Shown in pieces: positions 8,411 to 16,466 of a stretch of 64,000 bases of DNA. The notes under the pieces are model-generated. The model had not been told where the DNA came from. It did not search any database and worked only from the letters and a program-made list of their open reading frames with translations. Origin of the DNA: Curvibacter cyanobacteriorum (lineage in GTDB: Bacteria > Pseudomonadota > Gammaproteobacteria > Burkholderiales > Burkholderiaceae_C); NCBI RefSeq assembly GCF_028649475.1, contig NZ_JAQSIP010000002.1, forward strand, positions 62,001 through 126,000, given 5' to 3'. The position numbers and the translations under genes are program-made. Numbering within the stretch: the first letter of the stretch is position 1; each line of letters opens with the position of its first letter.

Positions 8411-8740
8411 TCAGCAGGCGCAGGCCGGGGCGGTGGCCGACGGCGTCAGGCAACTGGCGCCCTGGCAGCAGTTGTCGGTCAGGTAGGTCAAGAGGGCGTT
8501 CATGGTGTCGAAGCTGGCGCGGTAAATCAGGTTGCGGCCCTGGCGCTCCTGGCTGATCAGGCCCGCGTGCACCAGCTCCTTGAGGTGGAACGACAAGGTG
8601 TTGGGTGCCACGGCCAGTTGCTCGCTGAGCACGCTGGGCGTCAGCCCCTCGGGCCCCGCCACCACCAGCGCGCGGAACACGCGCAGGCGCACTTCCTGGG
8701 CCAGTGCGGCGAGGGAACGGACGACATCGGTTTCTTGCAT
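8411..8740 (-). CDS. arsR: ArsR-family arsenite-responsive repressor
   Basis: A 109-residue winged-helix repressor that leaves DNA when arsenite binds. The helix-turn-helix spans about residues 33-58 (LTPSVLSEQLAVAPNTLSFHLKEL). The usual ELCVCDL metal site in the recognition helix is absent. Instead the C-terminus carries C91-C92 and C97 (DNCCQGASC), like the class typified by the Acidithiobacillus ferrooxidans ArsR, plus an extra C107/C109 pair. It is the first gene of the operon and should autoregulate it through the dyad just upstream of its start. Confidence 0.93.
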   Translation of the reverse strand: MQETDVVRSLAALAQEVRLRVFRALVVAGPEGLTPSVLSEQLAVAPNTLSFHLKELVHAGLISQERQGRNLIYRASFDTMNALLTYLTDNCCQGASCLTPSATAPACAC

Positions 8741-8742
8741 GA

Positions 8743-8766
8743 ATCAACTATACAAGAAATATTGAA
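8743..8766 (-). promoter_or_regulatory. Candidate ars operon promoter and ArsR operator
   Basis: Just upstream of arsR the sequence turns AT-rich. On the minus strand a TATAGT (bases 8747-8752) can serve as -10 box, and it lies inside an imperfect inverted repeat with arms ATCAA (8743-8747) and TTGAA (8762-8766, plus-strand order). A repressor bound here would block RNA polymerase. No good -35 box is evident. The assignment is inferred from position and symmetry. Confidence 0.45.
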
Positions 8767-9075
8767 TTGTTTTGTGACAGCGATGGCTAACCGGCCTTCA
8801 CGGGCGCCAATTGCGTTCGGATGGGGCCATCGATCGATCGCTGGTTCTGCATTTAAAAGTGCGTTTGCCGCACAAGAGGCTGAAGAAATAACGTTTGTTT
8901 GCGCCTGCCTCGCTGGATAGAGTGCCGTTGAGTGAATTGAATAGTTCCTCATTTGCAATCCGAGCCAGGATGCCCCCGCGGGTGCCACGCCGTTGTGTGG
9001 CCCCGGACACGCCTGGACATCGGTTTCGGACCTCACCCCACAGGCCGCACCCCGCGGCCACGGAGACACAACACC
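8767..9075. other. Intergenic region between arsR and the tannase-like gene
   Basis: About 310 bases between divergent genes. The arsR-proximal half is AT-richer than the surroundings; the other half returns to high GC and ends in a CGGAGACA ribosome site for the tannase-like gene. No open frame with a ribosome site, no hairpin with a T run and no clear operator other than the ars dyad were seen. Confidence 0.6.
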
Positions 9076-11001
9076 ATGCGATATTTCACCCTCGGGCTGG
9101 GGGCCGCTTCGGCCTGCCTGTTGATGGCTTGCGGCGGCGGCGACGCTGCCACCGAGCCCACACTGCCCCGCCTTAGCGCGGCGCAACCCGCCCCCTTGGC
9201 CAACTGCCTCGATTTGGCTTCGCGTTTCAGCTTCGCCAAGACCCGCATCTTGAGCACCGAACTGGTTCCCGCCGGGGGCCTGACCAACGCAGGGCAGGCC
9301 GTGGGCGAGCATTGCCGGGTCACCGGCAAGATGAATGAGCGCGTCAGCCCGGTGGATGGGCAGAGCTACGCCATCGGTTTTGAGATGCGCCTGCCCAGGA
9401 ACTGGGCGGGCCGCTTTCTCTACCAGGGCAATGGCGGCACCGACGGTGTGGTGGTGTTGGCGGATGGGGCCTCGATTGGCAGCGGCGGCATGCTGCGCAA
9501 TGCGCTGCAGATGGGCCTCGCGGTGATCAGCTCGGACGCTGGCCACAGCGCCGCCCAGAACCCCTTGTTTGGCCTGGACCCCCAGGCGCGGCTGGACTAC
9601 GGCTACCAGGCCGTCGGGGCTTTGACGCCCATGGCCAAGGCCTTGATCAAGGCTGCCTACGGCAAGGAACCCGACCGGTCCTACATCGCGGGCACTTCCA
9701 ACGGCGGGCGCCACGCGATGGTGGCCGCCTCGCGCTACCCCAGCTGGTACGACGGGGTGCTGGCCCATTCGCCGGGCCTCAACCTGCCACGCGCCGCGGT
9801 GGCCAACCTGTCCAACGTGAAGCTGTGGGACACCGTGGTCACGACCCGGGTGGTGAACAACCAGCCCGACTACGAGTCGGCCTTGCCGGCCAGCGAGCGG
9901 CAGGTGGTGGCCAATGCCATCCTGGCGCGCTGCGACGCGCTGGACGGCCTGGCCGACGGCCTGGTGCAAGACCTGGAGGCTTGCCAGCGGGCTTTTGACC
10001 CGATCCGTGACGTGCCCACCTGCAGCGCAGGCCGCGACGGCAGTTGCCTGACCAGCCCCCAGAAAGCGGTGCTGGCCAAGGTCTACGAACCGGTGCGCAC
10101 CAGCGCGGGCGAGGTGATCTACACCGGCTTCCCGTTTGACCCGGGCCTGTCCCACAGTGGCTGGGCCGACTGGAAGTTCCGCAACTCGCTGCGCACGGCG
10201 CGCAACCCCGTGTCGGTGGGCTACATCTTCTCTTCGCCGCCCAGCACCGACCTGAGCATGGCCACGGACACCAGCAAGACGGCGGCGTTTGCCCTGAAGT
10301 TCAACCTCGACACCGAGGCCCCGAAGATCTTCGCCACCAGCGGCGTCTACACCGAGAGCGCCTTGTCGTTCATGACCCCGCCCAACCCGTTCCGCTTGGA
10401 CGCCCTGCGCGATCGCGGCGCCAAGATGATGGTCATCCATGGTGGCGCCGACCCGATCTTTTCGCTCGACGACACGCTGTCCTGGTACCGCTCGGTCAAC
10501 CTCAACTACGGGGGCCAGGCGGACCGCTTCGCCCGCGTCTTTGTGGTGCCCGGCATGGGCCATTCGCGCGGCGGACCCGCCACCGACCAGTACGACTCGC
10601 TGAGTGCGCTGATCGACTGGGTTGAGGCCGGCACCGCGCCGCAGCGCCTGGTGGCCAGCGCGCGGGGCGCGGGCAATGCCGGTGGTGTCAACACCGACCT
10701 GCCGAGCAATTGGTCACCGACGCGCACCCGACCGCTGTGCCCCTACCCGCTGGTGGCCCGCTACCAAGGCGGTCACCCGGAGCAGGCCGACAGCTTCGCC
10801 TGCAAGTCCTGCCGGGGGGGGGGGGGCGGAAGGCCCCTCACCCCCGCGGAGGCCCCCGGGGGGGCCTCCGCTCTGTGGGTGCTGCGTCTTCGCGCATCCT
10901 CCCTCGCTCCCTCGCTCTCCTTCTCTCCCTTTCTACTTCCTGCCTTCTTCCTGCCTTCTTCGCGCCGGCCCCGCAGCGCCAGTCGGCGGGGTGACCGGTG
11001 A
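9076..11001 (+). CDS. Tannase/feruloyl esterase-like lipoprotein, with read-on C-terminus
   Basis: A 641-residue alpha/beta-hydrolase-like protein. The signal peptide ends in a lipobox (LLMAC), so it is probably an outer-envelope lipoprotein. The family hydrolyses ester bonds of plant phenolics or related synthetic esters (tannase, feruloyl esterase, MHETase). The catalytic triad is visible: GTSNGG nucleophile S208, D459 in GGADPIF, H496 in GMGHSRGG. The family end (RPLCPYPLVARYQGG...SFACK) is reached near residue 577. A further ~64 residues of Gly/Pro/Ser-rich, non-protein-like sequence follow through a 13-G run, a GC hairpin and a pyrimidine tract. The natural stop thus seems lost or shifted. 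The ATG follows a GGAG site. Confidence 0.85.
   Translation: MRYFTLGLGAASACLLMACGGGDAATEPTLPRLSAAQPAPLANCLDLASRFSFAKTRILSTELVPAGGLTNAGQAVGEHCRVTGKMNERVSPVDGQSYAIGFEMRLPRNWAGRFLYQGNGGTDGVVVLADGASIGSGGMLRNALQMGLAVISSDAGHSAAQNPLFGLDPQARLDYGYQAVGALTPMAKALIKAAYGKEPDRSYIAGTSNGGRHAMVAASRYPSWYDGVLAHSPGLNLPRAAVANLSNVKLWDTVVTTRVVNNQPDYESALPASERQVVANAILARCDALDGLADGLVQDLEACQRAFDPIRDVPTCSAGRDGSCLTSPQKAVLAKVYEPVRTSAGEVIYTGFPFDPGLSHSGWADWKFRNSLRTARNPVSVGYIFSSPPSTDLSMATDTSKTAAFALKFNLDTEAPKIFATSGVYTESALSFMTPPNPFRLDALRDRGAKMMVIHGGADPIFSLDDTLSWYRSVNLNYGGQADRFARVFVVPGMGHSRGGPATDQYDSLSALIDWVEAGTAPQRLVASARGAGNAGGVNTDLPSNWSPTRTRPLCPYPLVARYQGGHPEQADSFACKSCRGGGGGRPLTPAEAPGGASALWVLRLRASSLAPSLSFSPFLLPAFFLPSSRRPRSASRRGDR
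10814..10826. repeat. 13-G homopolymer tract at the 3' end of the tannase-like gene
   Basis: Thirteen consecutive G residues lie within the frame just after the point where the tannase family normally ends. Changing the number of Gs would shift the frame, but all three frames stay open for 160 or more bases downstream, so no shift by itself restores an early stop. It could be a slippage site or an assembly inaccuracy. Confidence 0.75.
10846..10871. terminator. GC-rich hairpin between convergent genes
   Basis: Arms GCGGAGGCCCCC and GGGGGCCTCCGC form a 12-bp perfect inverted repeat separated by two G residues. It is followed on the plus strand by a CT-rich stretch rather than a T run. It lies between the tannase core and the convergent Bug gene and could end transcription from both sides. 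That it falls inside the open frame of the tannase gene argues that this frame extension is not real coding sequence. Confidence 0.45.
10880..10966. repeat. Polypyrimidine tract with short tandem repeats
   Basis: About 85 bases that are almost pure C/T on the plus strand. It contains two copies of TTCCTGCCTTCT in tandem and two of CTCCCTCG. It is unstructured and C-rich, as Rho loading sites are, and sits between convergent genes. It reads as SLAPSLSFSPFLLPAFFLPS-like protein in the extended tannase frame, which looks accidental. Confidence 0.6.
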
Positions 11002-11047
11002 GGACTGACAGGGCCAGGGCCGGGGCAGTGCCCCGGCCTGGGGCGGC

Positions 11048-12028
11048 TCAGTCCAGTTGCACACCCGACTGGGCCACCAGGCCCTTCCATCGTTCCAGGT
11101 CCTGCACCACGAGCTTGCCGAGTGCGGCTGCGTCCTCGTGGCGCAGGTTGATCTCCAGCCGTTTGGCGGCGTCCTGCATGCCTGGGGTCTTGAGGCTGCC
11201 CTGCAGCTCGGCGCTCAGGGTGGCCAGCGTGGCCGCCGGCGTTTTGGCCGATGCAAACAGGCCATACCACTCCACCAGTTGCAGGCTGGGCCAGCCCGCC
11301 TGGGCGAAGGTGGGCACCTCGGGCAGCGAGGCCAGGCGTGTCGGGCTGGTGACCGCCAGGATGCGGATGCGGCCGCTGTGGTGCAAGTCCAGCAGGGTGG
11401 GCAGCGGGTTGAAGGTGCACATCACCTGCCCGGCCATCAGGTCCTGCAAGCCCGGCGCCACGCCCCGGTAGGGCACATGGGTCAGGGGGGTGTTCAGTTC
11501 GCGTCCCATCTGCACGCCCAGAAAATGCGGCGCGCTGCCCAGGCCCGGCGTGGCGTAAGTGGCCGAGGTGGGCTGGCTCTTGACCCGCTGGATGAACTCG
11601 GCCAGGGTGTTGATGCCTGAGCGGCCCCCCACCGCCAGCGCAAACGCGTGGTCGCCCAGGCCAGCCAGGGGCTGCAGGTCGCGCAGTGGGTTGAACAGGG
11701 GCGTTTTGTAGAGCAGCGGGGCCAGTGTCAGCACCGAGGACGGGGTCAGCAGCAGGGTGTTGCCGTCTGCCGGGGCCTGCAGTGTGGCCTGGACCGCCAG
11801 CTGTCCGGCAGCGCCCGACTTGTTGTCGACGACGTAGACCCCTCGGGACTCCGGCGCTTGGGCGGCCAGGGCGCGGCCCAGGCTGTCGGCCGTGCCCCCG
11901 GGGGGAAAGCCCACCAGCAGCCGCCGCAAGGGGCGGTCTTGCGCGGAGCTGAGGCCGGGCAGGGTGGCGAGGACGCTGGCGCTGCTGCTCAACAGCAGTT
12001 GGCGGCGCTTGAATCGGAGGGACTGCAT
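11048..12028 (-). CDS. Bug-family periplasmic receptor (divergent member)
   Basis: A 326-residue receptor. The signal peptide has KRRQLLLSSSAS and ends at GLSSAQ (about residue 30). The first pocket loop is LLVGFPPGGTADSLGRAL; the second is altered to DNKSGAAGQL, so it lacks the GAGG loop of its relatives. The later PYRGVAPGLQDLMAGQV segment and PEVPTFAQAG are typical. The ATG at 12028 is the only start directly before a signal peptide; the frame upstream runs through the porin terminator. It lies 118 bases after the porin stop with an intrinsic terminator in between, so it is probably transcribed on its own or by partial read-through. Ligand unknown. Confidence 0.85.
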   Translation of the reverse strand: MQSLRFKRRQLLLSSSASVLATLPGLSSAQDRPLRRLLVGFPPGGTADSLGRALAAQAPESRGVYVVDNKSGAAGQLAVQATLQAPADGNTLLLTPSSVLTLAPLLYKTPLFNPLRDLQPLAGLGDHAFALAVGGRSGINTLAEFIQRVKSQPTSATYATPGLGSAPHFLGVQMGRELNTPLTHVPYRGVAPGLQDLMAGQVMCTFNPLPTLLDLHHSGRIRILAVTSPTRLASLPEVPTFAQAGWPSLQLVEWYGLFASAKTPAATLATLSAELQGSLKTPGMQDAAKRLEINLRHEDAAALGKLVVQDLERWKGLVAQSGVQLD

Positions 12029-12103
12029 GGGGGTGACTTCACAAAGCAAAAAGGGGCGGGGCCAGGTGGTCCGGGCGGCGGCGGGACGAGCGGGCGGTGG
12101 CCC

Positions 12104-12131
12104 AAAAAAGAGCCGCCCCTCGGGGCGGCTC
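12104..12131 (-). terminator. Intrinsic terminator after the porin gene
   Basis: On the minus strand a perfect 10-bp stem, GAGCCGCCCC with GGGGCGGCTC, is followed directly by TTTTTT (bases 12109 down to 12104). It begins 15 bases after the porin stop. This is a textbook Rho-independent terminator and separates the porin from the Bug gene that follows on the same strand. Confidence 0.9.
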
Positions 12132-12146
12132 AAACCGGCAGGGGAC

Positions 12147-13319
12147 TCAGAAACGGTGGCGGATGCCGATGGCGAAGTTGGTGCCGCTGGCCGAGACCAC
12201 GGTCGGGGCGGTCGGCACCTGGCGGGTGCGGGTCTGGTCGCGCGCCAGCAAGGTGTAGACCTCGGTGCGCGGCGACAGGTGGTGGTCATAGCCCAGGGTC
12301 AGCACCTGGCGCGACACATTGCCCCCGGCGGCCGTGACCGCCACGGCCACCGGGGTGTCACCGGTTCGGCGTGAGCCGTAGGCCGCAATCCAGCGGCCCG
12401 ACCCGGCGGTCAGGATGGCGCTCAGGTCCCACACGCGGTACTGCACCGACAGTGGCGCGTTGGCCGTGCCCCGGTTGTCGATCTGTCCCAGGTGGCCAAA
12501 CACCTTCAAGGGCTTGAAGTCGTAGCTGGCGGCCCACTGCCAGGCCCGGGTGTTGTTGGACGAGGTGCCATCGGCAAAGGTCTGGGGGTTGCGGTTGACG
12601 GTCTGCAGGGCCACGGCGGTGCTGAAAGCCCCTTGCTCATAGGCCACCCGCGCCGCCGTGTTGGGGCCCCCCTGGTTTTGCGAGGCGGCATAGGCCAGCG
12701 AACCCGACAGCCCGTTGACCACCGGGCTGTCGTAGACCACCGAGCTGGCCCACGCGGTGCCCCCGGACAACGGCGAGCCCACGAAGGTGAGCAGGTTGAT
12801 GGGCGAGAAGGTGGTGCTGTCGCCCAGCGCGTTGCTGCTGATCGAGTTCACGAACATCAAGGTCGTGATGTTGCCCAGCCGCAGCCGGCCCAGCTTGGCA
12901 TCGCTGAGGCCCAGCCAGGCGGCCCGCGAGAAGTAGGGGTCGGCCGCCACGTTGACCGGGGCCGGCAAGGCATCGCTGCGGCCCGCGGCACCGGACTCAT
13001 TGCGGATGAACGAGGACAGGTCGAACTGCGCCTGGCGGCCATCGCCCAGGTCCTCGCGGCCCTGAATGCCCCAGCGGCTGGTGGACAGACCGCCACTGAA
13101 CTGCTTTTGGGCCGGCCGCTCCTGGGCATTGACGCCCGAGGTGCTGTGCATGCGGCCCACGGCGGCATCGAGCAAGCCATAGATCTGCACGTTCGAGCCG
13201 GTGTTGGTCTGGGCCAGGGCCTGGCCGGGCAGGCTGGCCGCCAAGCCGGCCAGGGCGAGGGCGGCACCCGCCTGGACGGGGCTCGGCAGGCGGCGGGTGG
13301 GGGTGTGGTGGGCGGGCAT
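12147..13319 (-). CDS. Gram-negative trimeric porin
   Basis: A 390-residue outer-membrane porin of the beta-proteobacterial type. A long signal peptide ends at QALAQ (about residue 36). The mature N-terminus (NVQIYGLLDAAVG) and the SRWGIQGREDLGDGRQAQFDL motif are typical of the 16-strand porin family, and the protein ends in the terminal Phe (GIRHRF) needed for assembly. The ATG has a GGAGACACC ribosome site. It follows the ring-cleavage-type operon on the same strand with a 289-base gap and its own terminator, so it probably has its own promoter. It may admit the substrate of that operon (inference). Confidence 0.92.
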   Translation of the reverse strand: MPAHHTPTRRLPSPVQAGAALALAGLAASLPGQALAQTNTGSNVQIYGLLDAAVGRMHSTSGVNAQERPAQKQFSGGLSTSRWGIQGREDLGDGRQAQFDLSSFIRNESGAAGRSDALPAPVNVAADPYFSRAAWLGLSDAKLGRLRLGNITTLMFVNSISSNALGDSTTFSPINLLTFVGSPLSGGTAWASSVVYDSPVVNGLSGSLAYAASQNQGGPNTAARVAYEQGAFSTAVALQTVNRNPQTFADGTSSNNTRAWQWAASYDFKPLKVFGHLGQIDNRGTANAPLSVQYRVWDLSAILTAGSGRWIAAYGSRRTGDTPVAVAVTAAGGNVSRQVLTLGYDHHLSPRTEVYTLLARDQTRTRQVPTAPTVVSASGTNFAIGIRHRF

Positions 13320-13608
13320 GTGGTGTCTCCTTGGAGGTGTTGAGGGCGTGACGGATCCCCAGCCTGTCGCGCGGCTGGTGGTGTTGGGGGGAACGGGGTG
13401 GCGCAGGGCGTGGCGGGGGGCCAGGCCGTGAACGAGGCGCGATCACGGCCTGGGCGGCGATCGCGCGCTCACCACCGCGCATGGCGGTGGCAGGGGGGGC
13501 GGGCGCCGGCGTCCGCTGCGGGGGCTGACGCGTGACGCTCACGCGGGGCGGCCGGGGCCGGTCAAAGCCTGCCGGGCCGGGCGGGCGACCCGCCAGGGTG
13601 AGGGGGCC

Positions 13609-13854
13609 TCAGGACGGGCCGCGGGCGGTTTGCGCCGCGCTGGCCTGCAGGCCGCTGAGGGCGATGTCGGTGGTCAGCGGTTTGCCGCCCGCGCCCCACC
13701 AGCCGCTGCGCACTTCCTGCACCACGCAGCGGGTCATGGGGCGAAAGCCTTCGCCGCCGACCTGGACCACCGCGTTCGTCAGGGCCGCGATCAGTTCAGG
13801 CATCTTCTCGTCGGGCAGCACGCCCTCGATGATCTTGACTTCAATGAATGGCAT
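13609..13854 (-). CDS. 4-oxalocrotonate tautomerase-family protein
   Basis: An 81-residue member of the tautomerase superfamily. After removal of the initiator Met the catalytic Pro1 is exposed (M-PFIEVKIIEGVLPDEK). The length is about 15-20 residues above classical 4-OT, with an extension after GWWGAGGKPLTTDI. Such enzymes interconvert enol and keto forms of dienoates in meta-cleavage routes, although some are dehalogenases or decarboxylases. The ATG has a GGGG-type site. It follows the nitroreductase by 10 bases, as the last gene of the operon that also has a VOC protein, an aldehyde dehydrogenase and an FAH hydrolase. Confidence 0.85.
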   Translation of the reverse strand: MPFIEVKIIEGVLPDEKMPELIAALTNAVVQVGGEGFRPMTRCVVQEVRSGWWGAGGKPLTTDIALSGLQASAAQTARGPS

Positions 13855-13864
13855 GAAAGACCCC

Positions 13865-14467
13865 TTACAGGATGCGGGCCACGGCCTCGAAAGGCAGGCG
13901 CGGGCCACGTGGGCGAAGTGCGGCCGGGTCGCCGCAACCGAGGTTGATGAGGAAGTTGCTGCGGTAGCGTCCGTCAGGGAAGAACGCCGCGTCCAGCGCC
14001 TGGGCGTTGAAGCCGCTCATGGGGCCGCAGTCCAGGCCCAGCAGGCGGGCGGCCATGATCAGGTAGCCGCCTTGCAGGCTGCTGTTGCGCGCCGCGGTGC
14101 CCTGGGCCAGTGCCGCGTCTTTGGCAAAGCCGTCGGCTGCCTGGGGGGCGTGGGGGAACTGGGTCGGCAGGTGCTCAAAGAACTGCGTGTCCTGCGCCAC
14201 GATCACGGTCACGGGCGCCGCGTCCACCTTGTCCACATTGCCCGGGGCCACGCAGGCGCGCAGGCGGGCCTTGGCTTCGGCGCTGCGCACGAACACGTAG
14301 CGCGCCGGTTGTGTGTTCATGGAGGTGGGGCCCCATTTGGCCAGTTCGTAGAGGGCGTGCAGCAGCTCATCGGGGATGGCGCGGTCCAGAAAGCGCGAAT
14401 GCGTGCGGGCACTGAGGAACAGTTGCTGTTGGGCAGAGATCATGGCGGGGGTCGAGGAAGGGGTCAT
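13865..14467 (-). CDS. Nitroreductase-family FMN protein, RutE/HadB-like
   Basis: A 200-residue flavoprotein of the nitroreductase fold. The WGPTSMNTQPARYVFV segment near residues 45-60 and GLDCGPMSGF near 147-156 are close to the RutE group, which reduces malonic semialdehyde in pyrimidine degradation. Related enzymes reduce other semialdehydes or nitro groups with NAD(P)H. It starts 9 bases after the aldehyde dehydrogenase stop; an internal Met at codon 9 is an alternative start. No rut genes accompany it, so its substrate is more likely a semialdehyde or enone of this operon (inference). Confidence 0.8.
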   Translation of the reverse strand: MTPSSTPAMISAQQQLFLSARTHSRFLDRAIPDELLHALYELAKWGPTSMNTQPARYVFVRSAEAKARLRACVAPGNVDKVDAAPVTVIVAQDTQFFEHLPTQFPHAPQAADGFAKDAALAQGTAARNSSLQGGYLIMAARLLGLDCGPMSGFNAQALDAAFFPDGRYRSNFLINLGCGDPAALRPRGPRLPFEAVARIL

Positions 14468-14476
14468 GGCGGCACC

Positions 14477-15916
14477 TCAGGCGGCGGTGTAGGCGGTCTT
14501 CACCGTGGTGTAGAACTCGCTGGCGTAACGGCCTTGCTCGCGTGCGCCCATGCTGGAGGCCTTGCGGCCGCCGAAGGGGACGTGGTAGTCGGCCCCGGCC
14601 GTGGGGGTGTTGACCATCACCATGCCAGCCTGGGCGTGGCGTTTGAAGTGGGTCGCGTGGCGCAGGCTGGTGGTGCACAGGCCGCTCGACAGGCCGAAGG
14701 GGGTGTTGTTGGCCAGGGCCAGCGCCTCTTCATAGTGGCGCGCCCGTTGCACGGTGGCGACCGGGCCAAACACCTCTTCGCAGTTGATGCGCATGTCGGG
14801 GTGGGTGTCGGTGAACAGGGCTGGCGTCAGGAAGAAGCCCGCCAGCCCGCGTTCGTCGCGTTCGCGGTGCTGGCCACCAAAAGCCCGCGTGGCCCCTTCG
14901 CTTTGCGCCGAGGTAATGTAGCCCAGGTCGATGGCCAGCTGGCGCTCGTCCACCACGGGGCCCAGGTCGATGCCTGGGGCACGCGCATCACCGATGCGCA
15001 ATTGGCCCATGCGCTCGATCAGGGCGGCCACGAAGCGGTCGTGGATGCCGTCGGTCACGATGAGGCGGCTGGTGGCCGTGCAGCGTTGGCCGGTCGAGAA
15101 AAAGGCCCCTTGCACCGCGCAGTTCACGGCCACCGCGAGGTCGGCGTCGTCGAGCACGATCAAGGGGTTCTTGCCCCCCATCTCCAGCTGGAACTTGACG
15201 CCGTGGGCGGTGCAGGTCTGCGCGATGCGCCGACCGGTTGACTGCGAGCCGGTGAAGCTGACGCCTTGCACCCGCGGGTCCTCGATCAGGGCCCCACCCA
15301 GTTCGGCGCCTGAGCCCATCACCAGGTTGAAGGCCCCGGCCGGCAGGCCGCTGCGCGACAGGATCTCGGCCAGCGCCCAGGCCGAGCCGGGCACCAATTC
15401 AGCGGGCTTGAAGACCACGCAGTTGCCGTAGGCCAGGGCCGGGGCGATCTTCCAGGCCGGGATGGCGATCGGAAAGTTCCAGGGGGTGATCAGGGTCACC
15501 ACGCCCAGCGGCTCGCGGGTGATCTCCACGCTGATGCCGGGCCGCACCGAGGGCAGCAGGTCGCCGTTCAGGCGCAGCGCTTCGCCTGCAAAGTACTTGA
15601 AGATCTGGCCGGCGCGGGTGACCTCGCCAATGGCCTCGGGCAGGGTCTTGCCTTCTTCGCGGGCCAGCAGGTCGCCCAGTTCCTGGCTGCGCGCCAGCAG
15701 TTCGGTGCCCACCCGGTCCAGCACGTCAAAGCGCTGCTGGGGCGTGGTGGCCGCCCACTCGGGGGCGGCGGCGCTGGCCGCAGCGACGGCATCGCGGGCC
15801 TGGGCCACGTCGGCCTGCGCGTACAGGTCGATCACATCGCTGAGGTCCGAGGGGTTGATGTTGGGCACCGATCTGGCGCCGTCCACCCATTGCCCGCCAA
15901 TGAAATTGCGCTTCAT
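14477..15916 (-). CDS. NAD(P)-dependent aldehyde dehydrogenase
   Basis: A 479-residue member of the ALDH superfamily that oxidises an aldehyde to the acid. Visible are the cofactor-binding TPWNFP (144-149), the general base E245 in LEMGGKN and the nucleophile C279 in STGQRCT. It resembles semialdehyde dehydrogenases such as alpha-ketoglutaric-semialdehyde or hydroxymuconic-semialdehyde enzymes. The ATG at 15916 overlaps the stop of the upstream VOC gene (ATGA), so the two are translationally coupled. In the operon it is placed to oxidise the semialdehyde made by ring cleavage. The exact substrate is not readable from sequence. Confidence 0.92.
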   Translation of the reverse strand: MKRNFIGGQWVDGARSVPNINPSDLSDVIDLYAQADVAQARDAVAAASAAAPEWAATTPQQRFDVLDRVGTELLARSQELGDLLAREEGKTLPEAIGEVTRAGQIFKYFAGEALRLNGDLLPSVRPGISVEITREPLGVVTLITPWNFPIAIPAWKIAPALAYGNCVVFKPAELVPGSAWALAEILSRSGLPAGAFNLVMGSGAELGGALIEDPRVQGVSFTGSQSTGRRIAQTCTAHGVKFQLEMGGKNPLIVLDDADLAVAVNCAVQGAFFSTGQRCTATSRLIVTDGIHDRFVAALIERMGQLRIGDARAPGIDLGPVVDERQLAIDLGYITSAQSEGATRAFGGQHRERDERGLAGFFLTPALFTDTHPDMRINCEEVFGPVATVQRARHYEEALALANNTPFGLSSGLCTTSLRHATHFKRHAQAGMVMVNTPTAGADYHVPFGGRKASSMGAREQGRYASEFYTTVKTAYTAA

Positions 15917-16464
15917 CCACGGCTCCCTGCGCCCTGGGCCCGGAAGCGGGCCTGCCACTCGGCCAGCGGCATGAAGCTGGGGTCGTCGCGCACCAGGGCC
16001 TCGGTTTCGCGCAGCAGTTCGTCTTCGCTCTTGCTCAGGTCCAGCGGCACGCCGTAAGGCTGGTTCACGTAGTAGGGCGTGTCCATGTAGACCTCGACGC
16101 GGTTGCCCTCGGGGTCAAAGTAGTACACCGACCAGGCGTTGCCGTGGTTCATGGGTTGGATCTGGGTCGCCCCCAGGGCCTCGGCCTGTTCGCGGTTCCA
16201 GCGCAACTCGGCCAGGTCGGGCACGATGAACGAGGCCTGCATGATGGTGCTGACCGGTGATTCGGCCGAACGGCCAGCCGACAGCACGAACTGGTGGTGC
16301 TGGTCTTCGGTGGCGCTCATGAACACCAGCCGGTTGCCAAAGTTCTTGCCAATGCCTTCGTCGGTGATCGTGAGGCGGAACACCCGGGTGTAGAAATCGA
16401 CCATCTTGTCGAGGTCGAAGGCGTAGATGCCAAAGTGGGCGGGCGTCGGGCGCAGGACTTTCAT
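15913..16464 (-). CDS. VOC-superfamily protein, candidate extradiol dioxygenase
   Basis: A 183-residue vicinal-oxygen-chelate protein with two beta-alpha-beta-beta-beta modules. It begins HFGIYAFDLDKMVDFYTRVF, has QHHQFVL (H56/H57) and ends the second module with YYFDPEGNRVEVYMDTPYYV. H10, a His of the HH pair and E124 are plausible metal ligands. The pattern resembles small ring-cleaving dioxygenases, but lactoylglutathione-lyase-like or isomerase roles are possible. It starts 2 bases after the Bug stop, with little room for its own promoter, and overlaps the aldehyde dehydrogenase by 4 bases. That coupling supports ring cleavage to a semialdehyde (inference). Confidence 0.75.
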   Translation of the reverse strand: MKVLRPTPAHFGIYAFDLDKMVDFYTRVFRLTITDEGIGKNFGNRLVFMSATEDQHHQFVLSAGRSAESPVSTIMQASFIVPDLAELRWNREQAEALGATQIQPMNHGNAWSVYYFDPEGNRVEVYMDTPYYVNQPYGVPLDLSKSEDELLRETEALVRDDPSFMPLAEWQARFRAQGAGSRG

Positions 16465-16466
16465 CG

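Noticed and set aside
6073-8740. The arsenic operon as part of a mobile element
   Set aside because: No transposase, integrase, terminal repeats or tRNA site was seen at its edges, and its composition matches the neighbours.
13865-14467. Assigning the nitroreductase as the pyrimidine-catabolic RutE
   Set aside because: No other rut genes are present; sequence similarity alone is shared by several semialdehyde and nitro reductases.
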